Assembly: GCF_000378965.1 (NCBI RefSeq)
Contig: NZ_KB900536.1
Span: forward strand, 1,976,052-2,040,051
Length of the DNA stretch: 64,000 nt
Origin: Thioalkalivibrio thiocyanodenitrificans ARhD 1
GTDB taxonomy: Bacteria > Pseudomonadota > Gammaproteobacteria > Ectothiorhodospirales > Ectothiorhodospiraceae
Direction of reading: 5' to 3'
Shown here piece by piece: positions 44,411-52,193 of this stretch (the first letter of the stretch is position 1; every line of letters starts with the position of its first letter). The translations under genes and the position numbers were made by a program. Under the pieces are notes generated by a model. It was not told where the DNA came from. It ran no database searches and was given only the letters and a program-made list of their open reading frames with translations.

Positions 44411-45424
44411 TTACTGCTGTCTGGCAATGAAGGACGCTTCACCGCCATCCAGTGCCAGGGTGTATTCAAGGGATACATGGTGGAAACGGTGATCCGTGTA
44501 GTTGTTGTGCACCGCGAATCCGATGTTGTAGTTCTTGCCGGGTTCGAGGTCCTTGTGCTGACCGTCACCCGCCTTGAGCGGCCGGCTGAGCACCACGGTC
44601 CATGTCCCGTCCGCGTACTCGGCCTCGGCGGAGACATTCTGCGCCTCGCGCTCATGGCGCTCCTCCAGGATGTAGCCTTCCACGGCCCGGGGCCCATTGT
44701 CGTGCCGCAAGCGCGCCTGCCAGTACTCCAGGAACATGCCCTTGCCGAAGAGATCCTGGATCTCCGCATCGGGCTTGTAGTTCTCGCCACCGCCGCTGCG
44801 CGTCGCGCCTGTGCGCGAGGCGAACAGGTACTTGGTAAGATCGGCGTCAGACGGGTCACTGGCCATGCCCATGGCATCGTCGTGACAGGCACCCCAGCAA
44901 CCTGCCCGGGTCGCCTCGCGCACGGTGCCGTCATCCAGCATGACGGTCACACGGGCGGCGTAGTCCGGGTCCATCTTCTCGCCGTCATACACGGCCTCGT
45001 GCCATTGCAGGCGGAAAAAAAGGCGGTCGCCGTCGTGGGCGGTCTGCACGTCCAGATCGATGGTGCCGGGCTTACCGGCGGCGGCCATCGGCTTCGGCTC
45101 GAGGTGTGCGCCGCGCCCTTCCGCCGCGACGATGAGATCGCCGATGTCGCGCTGCTCGCCATCGTGGCAGTACATGCAGTTCCTGCCTTCACGGAAGCGC
45201 TGGGCCCCGCTGTGATCCGTCTGGGTCATCACCCATTCGAACGAGGCCTGGCCCGGCGAGAACAGCACGATGGTCTCGCTGTCCACGGCCCCCCAGTTGA
45301 CAGCCATTGCCGGTGCAGCCGCCAGGGCGAGACCGGCCGCCACCAGGGCACCGATGGTCCCGGGAAGAAACCTCGCATGATGTCCCTGAGGGTGGTTGCT
45401 GTCATTGCTCGGATTGATGGTCAT
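44411..45424 (-). CDS. EB_dh-family periplasmic cytochrome (ethylbenzene dehydrogenase haem subunit-like)
   Basis: A 337-residue exported protein with a signal peptide (LVAAGLALAAAPAMA). The beta-sandwich domain (DGDRLFFRLQWHEAVYDGEK; RVTVMLDDGTVREATRAG; GKNYNIGFAVHNNYTDHRFH) matches the haem-binding gamma-subunit fold of type II DMSO-reductase-family enzymes. Two possible c-type haem sites are present: CMYCH and the expanded CWGACH (CX3CH). No catalytic molybdenum subunit is nearby, so an electron-shuttle role between CymA and MtrA is inferred. The start at 45424 has AAGGAG eight bases upstream. Confidence 0.82.
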   Translation of the reverse strand: MTINPSNDSNHPQGHHARFLPGTIGALVAAGLALAAAPAMAVNWGAVDSETIVLFSPGQASFEWVMTQTDHSGAQRFREGRNCMYCHDGEQRDIGDLIVAAEGRGAHLEPKPMAAAGKPGTIDLDVQTAHDGDRLFFRLQWHEAVYDGEKMDPDYAARVTVMLDDGTVREATRAGCWGACHDDAMGMASDPSDADLTKYLFASRTGATRSGGGENYKPDAEIQDLFGKGMFLEYWQARLRHDNGPRAVEGYILEERHEREAQNVSAEAEYADGTWTVVLSRPLKAGDGQHKDLEPGKNYNIGFAVHNNYTDHRFHHVSLEYTLALDGGEASFIARQQ

Positions 45425-45477
45425 GACTCGACTCCTTGGTGTTTCATTCGTTAGCCGTCGATGCCGGGGGAATGGCA

Positions 45478-46083
45478 TCAGAAGGTGAAATCGACCTCAC
45501 CCTCGTCCTGTTCCTCCTGGGGCATCTTGGGCATCTGGTGGGCAATGCCCTGATGACAGTCGATGCAGGTCTCGTTGGCCTCGATGGCCTCCGCGTGCTG
45601 GCGCTGGGCGCGCAACGGCTGGGCCTCCAGGTCCATCGCGTCCCATTCATGGCAGTTGCGGCACTCGCGCGAATCCGTGCGCTGCATGGAGTCCCACACG
45701 CGCTCCGCGAGCAACAGCCGGCGGGCCTCGAACTTCTCGGGTGTGTTGATCGTGCCGCGCAGCTTGTGCCACACCTCCGCGCTCGCAACGATCTTGCGCC
45801 GCACCTTGTGCACCCAGGGGTCCGGCACATGACAGTCCGAACAGGTGGCGCGCACGCCGCTGTCGTTGGCGTAATGCACGGTTTCCTTGTACTCCTCGTA
45901 CACGTAATCACGCATCTCGTGACACGAGGTGCAGAAGGCCATGGTATTGGTGGCCTCCATGGCCGTATTGAAACCGCCCCACAGGAGGATGCCCGCCAGG
46001 ATGCCGCCGATGACCAGCGTGCCGGAGGCATAACGGGCACTTGGACGGCGCATGGCGTTCCAGAATCGTTTCAGGAATTTCAA
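45478..46083 (-). CDS. cymA: NapC/NirT-type tetrahaem quinol dehydrogenase (CymA-like)
   Basis: A 201-residue inner-membrane cytochrome with one N-terminal helix (about residues 21-42) and four haem motifs: CTSCH, CSDCH, CRNCH, CIDCH. MAFCTSCHEM with the following glutamate-rich segment is typical of the quinol-oxidising NapC family. First gene of the mtr operon: it would oxidise membrane quinol and feed the periplasmic cytochromes. No napA or nrf genes are near, which supports CymA-like use. A sigma-54 promoter lies about 100 bases upstream. Confidence 0.92.
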   Translation of the reverse strand: MKFLKRFWNAMRRPSARYASGTLVIGGILAGILLWGGFNTAMEATNTMAFCTSCHEMRDYVYEEYKETVHYANDSGVRATCSDCHVPDPWVHKVRRKIVASAEVWHKLRGTINTPEKFEARRLLLAERVWDSMQRTDSRECRNCHEWDAMDLEAQPLRAQRQHAEAIEANETCIDCHQGIAHQMPKMPQEEQDEGEVDFTF

Positions 46084-46184
46084 GACACCCTCTCCTTGTT
46101 ATCCTTGTGGCGCCGGGCACCACCCTGTGGACGTGCCTGATGCCCGCAATCTGCCCGGGCTCTTCAGGTCTTGCTCTACCTGCA

Positions 46185-46200
46185 AGCAATGACCTTGCCA
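46185..46200 (-). promoter_or_regulatory. Sigma-54 promoter of the cymA-mtr operon
   Basis: On the minus strand TGGCAAGGTCATTGCT matches TGGCACG-N4-TTGCW with one difference and exact spacing: GG at -24 and GC at -12. The expected start is about 90 bases before the cymA ATG. A sigma-54 activator with an intact GAFTGA loop is encoded 2.7 kb away. Confidence 0.75.
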
Positions 46201-46257
46201 GTTACGGGTAAAATAATGATCCGCGCGAAATCAGCAACTTACCAACGGCACACGGTG

Positions 46258-46272
46258 AGATCTTCCAGATCT
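46258..46272. promoter_or_regulatory. Candidate upstream activator site
   Basis: AGATCT-TCC-AGATCT is a 15-bp inverted repeat about 60-70 bases upstream of the sigma-54 -24 element. CAGATCTTC recurs at about 46318. Also, TGCGCAG occurs twice 32 bases apart (about 46283 and 46315), near three helical turns. Any of these could be the activator-binding site; position is the only evidence. Confidence 0.35.
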
Positions 46273-46361
46273 ATCAGCCGAGTGCGCAGTTCCTGACCAG
46301 TATCGGTCGATGGCTGCGCAGATCTTCACCGCAGGAACGCGGGATCGCCCAGGGACCATTC

Positions 46362-46389
46362 TTGCCTTGACCACCGGGCTTGATATAGT
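46362..46389 (+). promoter_or_regulatory. Candidate sigma-70 promoter of the small anchored protein gene
   Basis: TTGCCT (46362-46367) and TATAGT (46384-46389) are separated by 16 bases, 53 bases before the ATG at 46443. It is divergent from the cymA promoter. Confidence 0.45.
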
Positions 46390-46442
46390 TCGGGCGACAC
46401 TTTCAACCCACGGCAGGGAGATCGATATGGAGCGGCACAGTC

Positions 46443-46877
46443 ATGGCCCGGCGTAGAAAGAACCCCGCCAGGATCCCCCGGTGGGTCCGCTGGACACTCA
46501 CCATGGGGGTACTGGCAGGGTCTGCGCTGCTGATCCTCGGCCTGCTTCCGCGCGGCGGACTCAGTACCGATCTTTCACGCATCGGTCAGGGCCAGCCGCT
46601 CGGGGTCGTGACCTACGAAACCGCGCATCCGGCCAGCATGGCGCTGATGGATGTCGTCAACGATTTTCGTGCCGAGACCCGTCTGGACATCGATTTCGTC
46701 GTGGCGCACCTGGGGTCACCGGACGGTGACCGGTTTGCACGCCGCTACGGCGCCTCGTCTCCCGGGCTGCTGATCTTTTTCACCGGGGAAGGCGAGCGGT
46801 ATGCCGTATTGCGCGTGCCGGAAACCACGGCGGAGATTCGCGAAGTCGCGGAGCGGATCGCCCAACCGCACCACTGA
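46443..46877 (+). CDS. Membrane-anchored thioredoxin-like protein lacking cysteines
   Basis: A 144-residue protein with a basic N-terminus, one membrane helix (about residues 17-35) and a soluble domain that looks thioredoxin-like in pattern: GVVTYETAHPASMALMDVVN where WCXXC would be expected, IDFVVAHLGSP, then GLLIFFTGEGERYAVLRVP and a terminal helix. There is no cysteine, so it cannot be a disulfide oxidoreductase. Fold assignment is tentative. Start 46443 has GGAG ten bases upstream. It is transcribed away from cymA, so it may share regulation. Confidence 0.65.
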   Translation: MARRRKNPARIPRWVRWTLTMGVLAGSALLILGLLPRGGLSTDLSRIGQGQPLGVVTYETAHPASMALMDVVNDFRAETRLDIDFVVAHLGSPDGDRFARRYGASSPGLLIFFTGEGERYAVLRVPETTAEIREVAERIAQPHH

Positions 46878-46957
46878 ACCCACGACCGGCATGATTACGG
46901 GTAACCGCGGCACGTCGGCAGCGTCGACGGCCGCAACAGAAGGAAGAACCCGGCGGC

Positions 46958-48718
46958 TCAGCCCGCCGCCGGGACCAGCGGTGACCCCCGGGGCGCTGCT
47001 GTGGCGGCCGAGGCGACCTGCGGCGGCCACCGGACCGTGAAAACCGTACCACCGCCCTCCCGGGGCGCGTGGTCGATGGATCCGCCCACCTGCATGATGT
47101 GGCGATACACCAGCGCCAGGCCCAGCCCCGTACCGCCTTCCCGGCCCGTCACGAACGGCTCGAACAACCGGTCCCTGATGTGGGGCGCGACACCGGGGCC
47201 GTTGTCGGAAACCACCAGTTCGGTGGCGCCGTCGGGCGCCACGCTGGCTTCGACCCAGACCCGGCCCTCCGGGGGGACCACCTGGATCGCGTTGCGAACC
47301 AGATTCGCCACCACCATACGGAAGCCCCCGGGCGGTATCTCCACCGGCATGTCGGCCGTGCTGACGCTCAGCGTGATGCCCTCCTCCTGCGCCATGTTGC
47401 AGAACTTGCCGTAGCAGTCCTTCAGGGCCTCGCGCAGGGAGAGCACGGTGACCTCCTGCTCATCGCCCCGAACGAAGTCCATGAAGTCGTTGACCAGTTG
47501 GTCGATGCGATTGATCGACCGCAGCATCACGCGCCTGTCCTCATCCGGCAGATCGGCCGCCTGGCACAGCAGCTTGATGGGCGCAATGTCATTCTTGATC
47601 TCGTGGCTGAGCTCGGAGGACATCTCACCGAGAGTGGACAGCGCACGAAGCTTTGCCACCCTCTCCTTCAGACGCTGGTATTCGGTGAGATCGGTGATGG
47701 TGACGACCGTCATGTCGTCGGAACGACGAAACGAGATCAACGCGGGGAACCGGTACTTGCAGATGACCAGCGGGGCTTCCAGCGTGCCCGAGTCCTTTTC
47801 CTCCAGTTGGCGGGCCAGTTCGATATGATCCGATCCGGCGCAGAGTTCCCTGATGTGCTGATCCCGGCAACCCCCGCACTCCCGAAGCGCCTCGACCTTT
47901 CTGTTGACATGACGGATAAAGCCTTGCGAGTCGATCAGCAGGACATACTCCTGCACGCTGTTGAGGATCCACTCGGAGAGGCGCAACTGATCAAAGGCCT
48001 GGATCAGCTCGTGCTCAAGCATGTCAAGCTCATCCCCGCGCACCGACGGATCCCCCCGCCCCCCGCCGGGAGAGCCGCCCGAACCGGCGAAGTGAAGGGC
48101 CATGCCCGGATGCGCACCGGCGCGCCCCAGTATTCGCAACAGGCGACTGCGCCACAGCAATGCAACGGCGACCCCCAACAGGCACGCCAGCAGGGCAAAC
48201 GCCCCCGTCACAACGACGATGGCGCTTCGGACGGGGGCGAAACTGGCGGACATGGCCTCGTGGTTCCAGACCAGCACCAGCTCGCCGATCATCCCCCGCA
48301 GGCCCATGATGGGGATGTACTCGGCAGATACATTGGGCGGAGGGCTGTAGGGCGCATACACGCCATAGACGGCGGGATCGGAGTGGGCAAGGAGATTGCC
48401 GTATTCGTCCAGCACCGCGGCGCTGGTGATGTAATCAGGGCCGGCGAGGGACCGGGCCAGCCTGAACAGCTGCCAGTAGTCGTGCGTGGCCACGCTGGAC
48501 GCCACAAGACCGTGGTCATGCTCCAGCAGTGAAGCGACGACGGCCTGGGTGCGTTCCTCGATCAGGCCGTGCGCGTACTGATAGAGCCAGATGGTCAGGG
48601 GGATGGTGACCATCAGCACCACCAGCAGGAATGTTGCGGCCAGGCGTACCCCGATGCCCGAGAACGGATTTCGGTGAAGCCGGCCGGTCTGTAGCTCTGC
48701 GGACATTGGCGCTGCCAT
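46958..48718 (-). CDS. Sensor histidine kinase with cysteine-containing PAS domain
   Basis: A ~586-residue kinase. Two helices (about residues 22-45 and 165-190) flank a periplasmic sensor of about 120 residues. A PAS-like domain follows (SVQEYVLLIDSQGFIRHVNR) with cysteines in RECGGCRDQ, RELCAG and VICKYR, then HisKA (SSELSHEIKNDIAPIK, phosphorylated histidine) and HATPase (NLVRNAIQ, DNGPGV, GGTGLGLAL). ATG at 48718 is used; GTG at 48727 and ATG at 48706 are alternatives. It is 43 bases after the sigma-54 activator gene and surely its partner. Confidence 0.9.
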   Translation of the reverse strand: MAAPMSAELQTGRLHRNPFSGIGVRLAATFLLVVLMVTIPLTIWLYQYAHGLIEERTQAVVASLLEHDHGLVASSVATHDYWQLFRLARSLAGPDYITSAAVLDEYGNLLAHSDPAVYGVYAPYSPPPNVSAEYIPIMGLRGMIGELVLVWNHEAMSASFAPVRSAIVVVTGAFALLACLLGVAVALLWRSRLLRILGRAGAHPGMALHFAGSGGSPGGGRGDPSVRGDELDMLEHELIQAFDQLRLSEWILNSVQEYVLLIDSQGFIRHVNRKVEALRECGGCRDQHIRELCAGSDHIELARQLEEKDSGTLEAPLVICKYRFPALISFRRSDDMTVVTITDLTEYQRLKERVAKLRALSTLGEMSSELSHEIKNDIAPIKLLCQAADLPDEDRRVMLRSINRIDQLVNDFMDFVRGDEQEVTVLSLREALKDCYGKFCNMAQEEGITLSVSTADMPVEIPPGGFRMVVANLVRNAIQVVPPEGRVWVEASVAPDGATELVVSDNGPGVAPHIRDRLFEPFVTGREGGTGLGLALVYRHIMQVGGSIDHAPREGGGTVFTVRWPPQVASAATAAPRGSPLVPAAG

Positions 48719-48761
48719 CCCCTCCACCCCGCGGAAAGTGCATCCCGCAGGCGAGCCGCCG

Positions 48762-50147
48762 TCAGGCGCCCGATGATTCCTTGATGTCCGACAGGAGGCC
48801 GAACTCGCGTAATCTCGCCCGCAGTGTATTGCGGGAGATATCCATGACCTCCGCCACGCGGCTCTTGTTGCCGTTGTAGCGATCCAGGGCCAGCGTCAGC
48901 ACCTCTTCCTCGAAACGGGACATGAGTTCACGCAGACGGCCCTGGGCAATCGCGGATTCGATGATGGCATGCAACATATCATCGGCATTGCCGGCCTCCA
49001 CGGACGGCTGTTCGGGCTTGAGATCCAGCCGCTCCAGGAGCCCGGTCTTCTGCTTCGCGGCCGTCCGATACACCGTGTTCTTGAGCTCCCGGACATTGCC
49101 GGGCCAGGCGTGGGCCCGGGCCTGCTCCAATGCCTGTTCGGTGACGCCTTCGATCTGCAGGTCGAGTTCCCGGTTGACCGCGGCAACGAATCCCTTGATC
49201 AGGGACTCGATATCCTGGCTTCGCTCACGAAGCGGCGGGATGCTGATGGGGATCTGTGCCAGACGGTAATAGAGGTCGCGGCGGAACCGTGACTGCTCCA
49301 CCAGTTCCTCCAGGTCCTGATTGGTGGCCGTGACCAGGCGCACATCCACGTGGCGCGGTGTCGATTCCCCCAGGCGATGAAATGTCCTGTCCTCGAGGAA
49401 TCTCAGCACCTTGGCCTGGCAGCTGAGGGGCATGTCGCCGATCTCATCCAGAAACAGGGTGCCGCCGGCCGCGCTTTCCACCCGCCCGGGCGTGCTGCGC
49501 ACGGCACCGGTAAAGGCCCCCGCCGCATAGCCGAACAGCTCCGCCTCCAGCAGCGTTTCCGGCATGGCCGTGCTGTTCAGGGCCACGAACGGTCCGTCGG
49601 CCCGCGCGGAGTGCGCATGGATGATATGCGCGGCCACATCCTTGCCGACACCGGTCTCGCCGGTAAGCAGGACGCTGAGATCGTTGGTGGCCGCCAGTCC
49701 CAGGGACTTGAATACCTCGACCATGCACGGCGCCGGGCCCTGCACCGTCATCTCCGGTATCGCCGCGGCGGGCGCCGGGGCCTGCGCGGCCTTCTTCTCA
49801 AGGGCCTGGGCCACGGCCTTGACAAGCTGTTCGGAACCGATCGGTTTGCGCAGGATCTCCACCGCGCCGTACTTGGATGCCGAGACGATGTTGTCGGGTG
49901 AGGCGTAGGCCGACAGGATGATCACGGGGATGCCGTTGCCTTCGGCCCGCAGGCGCTCCAGCAGGTCGATGCCGGATTCTTCCTCGAGGCGGATGTCGAG
50001 AATGGCGGCATCCGCCTGGTCGACCACCGAGAGCGCATCCCGGCCATTGGACGCCGCCAGTACGTCCAGCCCCTGGCTCTCGAGGACCCGCCGGACCGCG
50101 TAGATGATCTCGTCGTGATCGTCTACGATCAGAACCCGTCCTTTCAT
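48762..50147 (-). CDS. NtrC-family sigma-54-dependent response regulator
   Basis: A 461-residue activator: receiver domain (RVLIVDDHDEIIYAV; phosphorylation aspartate in AAILDIRLEEE; lysine in ILRKPIGS), AAA+ domain with Walker A GETGVGKDV, intact sigma-54 contact loop GAFTGA, Walker B GGTLFLDEIGD, arginine finger RFRRDLYYRL, and a Fis-type HTH (NGNKSRVAEVMDISRNTLRA). ATG at 50147 has GGAGG six bases upstream. It lies 58 bases after ccmI on the same strand and ahead of the kinase gene. The cymA sigma-54 promoter is a likely target. Confidence 0.93.
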   Translation of the reverse strand: MKGRVLIVDDHDEIIYAVRRVLESQGLDVLAASNGRDALSVVDQADAAILDIRLEEESGIDLLERLRAEGNGIPVIILSAYASPDNIVSASKYGAVEILRKPIGSEQLVKAVAQALEKKAAQAPAPAAAIPEMTVQGPAPCMVEVFKSLGLAATNDLSVLLTGETGVGKDVAAHIIHAHSARADGPFVALNSTAMPETLLEAELFGYAAGAFTGAVRSTPGRVESAAGGTLFLDEIGDMPLSCQAKVLRFLEDRTFHRLGESTPRHVDVRLVTATNQDLEELVEQSRFRRDLYYRLAQIPISIPPLRERSQDIESLIKGFVAAVNRELDLQIEGVTEQALEQARAHAWPGNVRELKNTVYRTAAKQKTGLLERLDLKPEQPSVEAGNADDMLHAIIESAIAQGRLRELMSRFEEEVLTLALDRYNGNKSRVAEVMDISRNTLRARLREFGLLSDIKESSGA

Positions 50148-50205
50148 GGCGACCTCCCTCGTGTCCTGCGTTCCCATCCGGACCGGCGGGGGCCTGTTCA
50201 TGGCC

Positions 50206-51120
50206 TCAGCCGTCGCCGGCAAGCGCGGTCACTTCGTCCAGGTTGGAGCGGATGATCGAGGCCGCCTCGGACTCCGGCGGCAACACGGTGAGCAGTCGTT
50301 CCCAGTATTCCCGGGCGCCGGCGTAATCCGCCTCATAATAGGCGGCACTGCCGGCCATCCACAGGCCCTGGGGATGTTCCGGGGCCAGTTCCAGCGCCTG
50401 CTCGAGCAGTTCCTTCGGCTTGCCCTGCAGGCCGCCGCTTGCCTCGGACAGCACGTCGGCATACTGGATGAGCAGATCCGGATCACGGTGTCCGTCCAGG
50501 GCCACGGCCTCTGCGAAGGCCTCGCTGCTTTCCTCGAAACGCTCCAGGAACACCAGCGTGCGCCCAAGCAGCACCCAGCCCATTCGGTCATCCGGATTGG
50601 CGGCCAGGCGCGCGCGCAGTTGCACGGCCAGCTCCTCGAATGCCTCGGTGTCGTGGGGGCCGGCCGGCACGCGAGCCCCGCCGCCCTGCTGCGGAGCGCC
50701 ACTCTGCGCCTGCCGCTGATTCGTCCCCTGCGCCCCCATGGGCACCACATCCGAGAATCCGACGTTGCCGTACAACCCCAGGGCCAGCAGCGGGACCCCG
50801 ATGGCCGCGATCGCCCCGGAGGCGATCATCAGGGGACGCTGCACGGAAGCCCGCACGGGGGCGCCGCCCTCGGGATCCACCGCGCCGCTCAGGACCAGAT
50901 CCTTTTCCAGGTCGGCCACGGCCGCGTCGTACTGTTCCCGGGTCAGCGTCCCCTGGGCCAGGTCATAGTCCAGTTCCGCCAGCCGATCCCGGTAAATGAC
51001 CGCGTTCACCTCACGCCGGGACCGCCGTCGGCCGCCCGCATCCCACAGCAGCGGATAGACCACAAAACCCACGGCCAGGACACAAAAGGCCACAACCGCG
51101 ATCATGAAGGTCATGCTCAT
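50206..51120 (-). CDS. ccmI: Cytochrome c maturation protein CcmI (CycH)
   Basis: A 304-residue membrane protein with two helices (about residues 5-25 and 97-120) and a periplasmic TPR domain (MGWVLLGRTLVFLERFEESS; YADVLSEASGG; GLWMAGSAAYYEADYAGA). CcmI chaperones apocytochromes to the CcmF/H haem lyase. The cytoplasmic loop has RDRLAELDYDLAQGTLTREQ, a leucine-zipper-like signature of the family. Last ccm gene in the series. Confidence 0.93.
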   Translation of the reverse strand: MSMTFMIAVVAFCVLAVGFVVYPLLWDAGGRRRSRREVNAVIYRDRLAELDYDLAQGTLTREQYDAAVADLEKDLVLSGAVDPEGGAPVRASVQRPLMIASGAIAAIGVPLLALGLYGNVGFSDVVPMGAQGTNQRQAQSGAPQQGGGARVPAGPHDTEAFEELAVQLRARLAANPDDRMGWVLLGRTLVFLERFEESSEAFAEAVALDGHRDPDLLIQYADVLSEASGGLQGKPKELLEQALELAPEHPQGLWMAGSAAYYEADYAGAREYWERLLTVLPPESEAASIIRSNLDEVTALAGDG

Positions 51121-51138
51121 TCTTCGTCCCTCATCGAG

Positions 51139-51660
51139 TCATTCGCCGCGCCGGAACCGCTCCAGGGCGTCCCGCTCCCGCGCGGTCAAGCCTTCGCGGC
51201 CCACCAGCCGGCGGCGCTGCCGCACGACCTGCATCCAGATCAGTCCGCCCACGACCAGGATCAGGAAGGGGCCGGTCCACAGCAGCACGGTATTTGCCTG
51301 GAACGCGGGCCGGTAGCGGACGTAGTCACCGTAGCGCTGGACGAGGAAATCGATAATCTCCTGCTCACCGGCCCCAGCGGCCGTCATCTCATAGACGCGC
51401 CGGCGCATGTCACCCGCCAGCGCCGCATTGGACTCGTAGATGGTCTCGCTCTGGCAGACCGTGCAGCGCAGCTCACGCACCAGCTTCTGATACTGCGCCT
51501 CCTGCTCGGGAGTATCGAAGTCCACCGGATTCACCAGTGGCGCCGCGGTGCCGGCGCCGCCGGCCGCGACCGCCAGGACCAGTCCGGCCAGGGCAAGCAG
51601 CCGGCCCGCCGTCGCGTACAGCCGGTCATGGAGACGGGTCTGGATCACATCGCCATTCAT
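51139..51660 (-). CDS. ccmH: Cytochrome c maturation thiol protein CcmH
   Basis: A 173-residue membrane-anchored thioredoxin-like reductant. It contains the diagnostic RCTVCQ motif (LVRELRCTVCQSETIYESNA) that reduces apocytochrome CXXCH cysteines. Signal peptide at the N-terminus and one C-terminal helix. ATG at 51660 overlaps the dsbE stop as ATGA; longer readings upstream run through dsbE in another frame and are not real. No NrfE-type second copy is seen. Confidence 0.95.
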   Translation of the reverse strand: MNGDVIQTRLHDRLYATAGRLLALAGLVLAVAAGGAGTAAPLVNPVDFDTPEQEAQYQKLVRELRCTVCQSETIYESNAALAGDMRRRVYEMTAAGAGEQEIIDFLVQRYGDYVRYRPAFQANTVLLWTGPFLILVVGGLIWMQVVRQRRRLVGREGLTARERDALERFRRGE

Positions 51661-52193
51661 CGGTTTTCCGCCTCTATCTTCGCGATCAACGGCAGGATCT
51701 CTTCCCGGATGATCTTCGGATTGAGCGGGCCGATGCGCTTGTAGCGGATCGTCCCCTGGGGGTCGAGGAGGTAGGTTTCGGGCGTCGCGTAGACTCCCCA
51801 CTCCATGCCGGCCTCGCCATCCGGATCGAAGGCGATCTTTTCGTAGGGATTCATGTCCGCGGACAGGTAGCGCCTGGCGTTCTCGCGCGTATCCCGGTAA
51901 TTGAAGCTGTGTATCCTCATGCCCTGTCTGGCGAGTTCCATGAGATAGGGTTTCTCCGCCAGGCAGGTGGAACACCAGGACGCCCAGACATTGACCAGGG
52001 CGGTCTCGCCGATGAAGTCCGCCTCCGTGATGGTCACGTCGGGATCGAAGAACGATTCCAACTGGAAGGCCGGCGCCGGCTTGCCCACCAGCGGCGACGG
52101 CAACGCGCGGGAATCCATGCCCAGGCCCACATAGAACAGCCCCAGCAGGGCCAGTATGGCCACCAGGGGCAGCAGGATGCGGCGCAGCATCAT
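51657..52193 (-). CDS. ccmG: Cytochrome c maturation thioredoxin CcmG/DsbE
   Basis: A 178-residue membrane-anchored periplasmic thioredoxin that keeps CcmH or apocytochrome cysteines reduced. The active site is WASWCSTCLAEKP. The usual CcmG motif is WCPTC, so serine replaces proline here. The acidic GMEWGVYATPETYLLD loop is characteristic of the family. N-terminal helix about residues 5-24. It overlaps ccmF by four bases and ccmH by four bases. Confidence 0.94.
   Translation of the reverse strand: MMLRRILLPLVAILALLGLFYVGLGMDSRALPSPLVGKPAPAFQLESFFDPDVTITEADFIGETALVNVWASWCSTCLAEKPYLMELARQGMRIHSFNYRDTRENARRYLSADMNPYEKIAFDPDGEAGMEWGVYATPETYLLDPQGTIRYKRIGPLNPKIIREEILPLIAKIEAENR

Noticed and set aside
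44411-45424. EB_dh-type protein as subunit of a local molybdoenzyme
   Set aside because: No molybdopterin or iron-sulfur subunit gene is anywhere in the window; the gene is embedded in the mtr operon.
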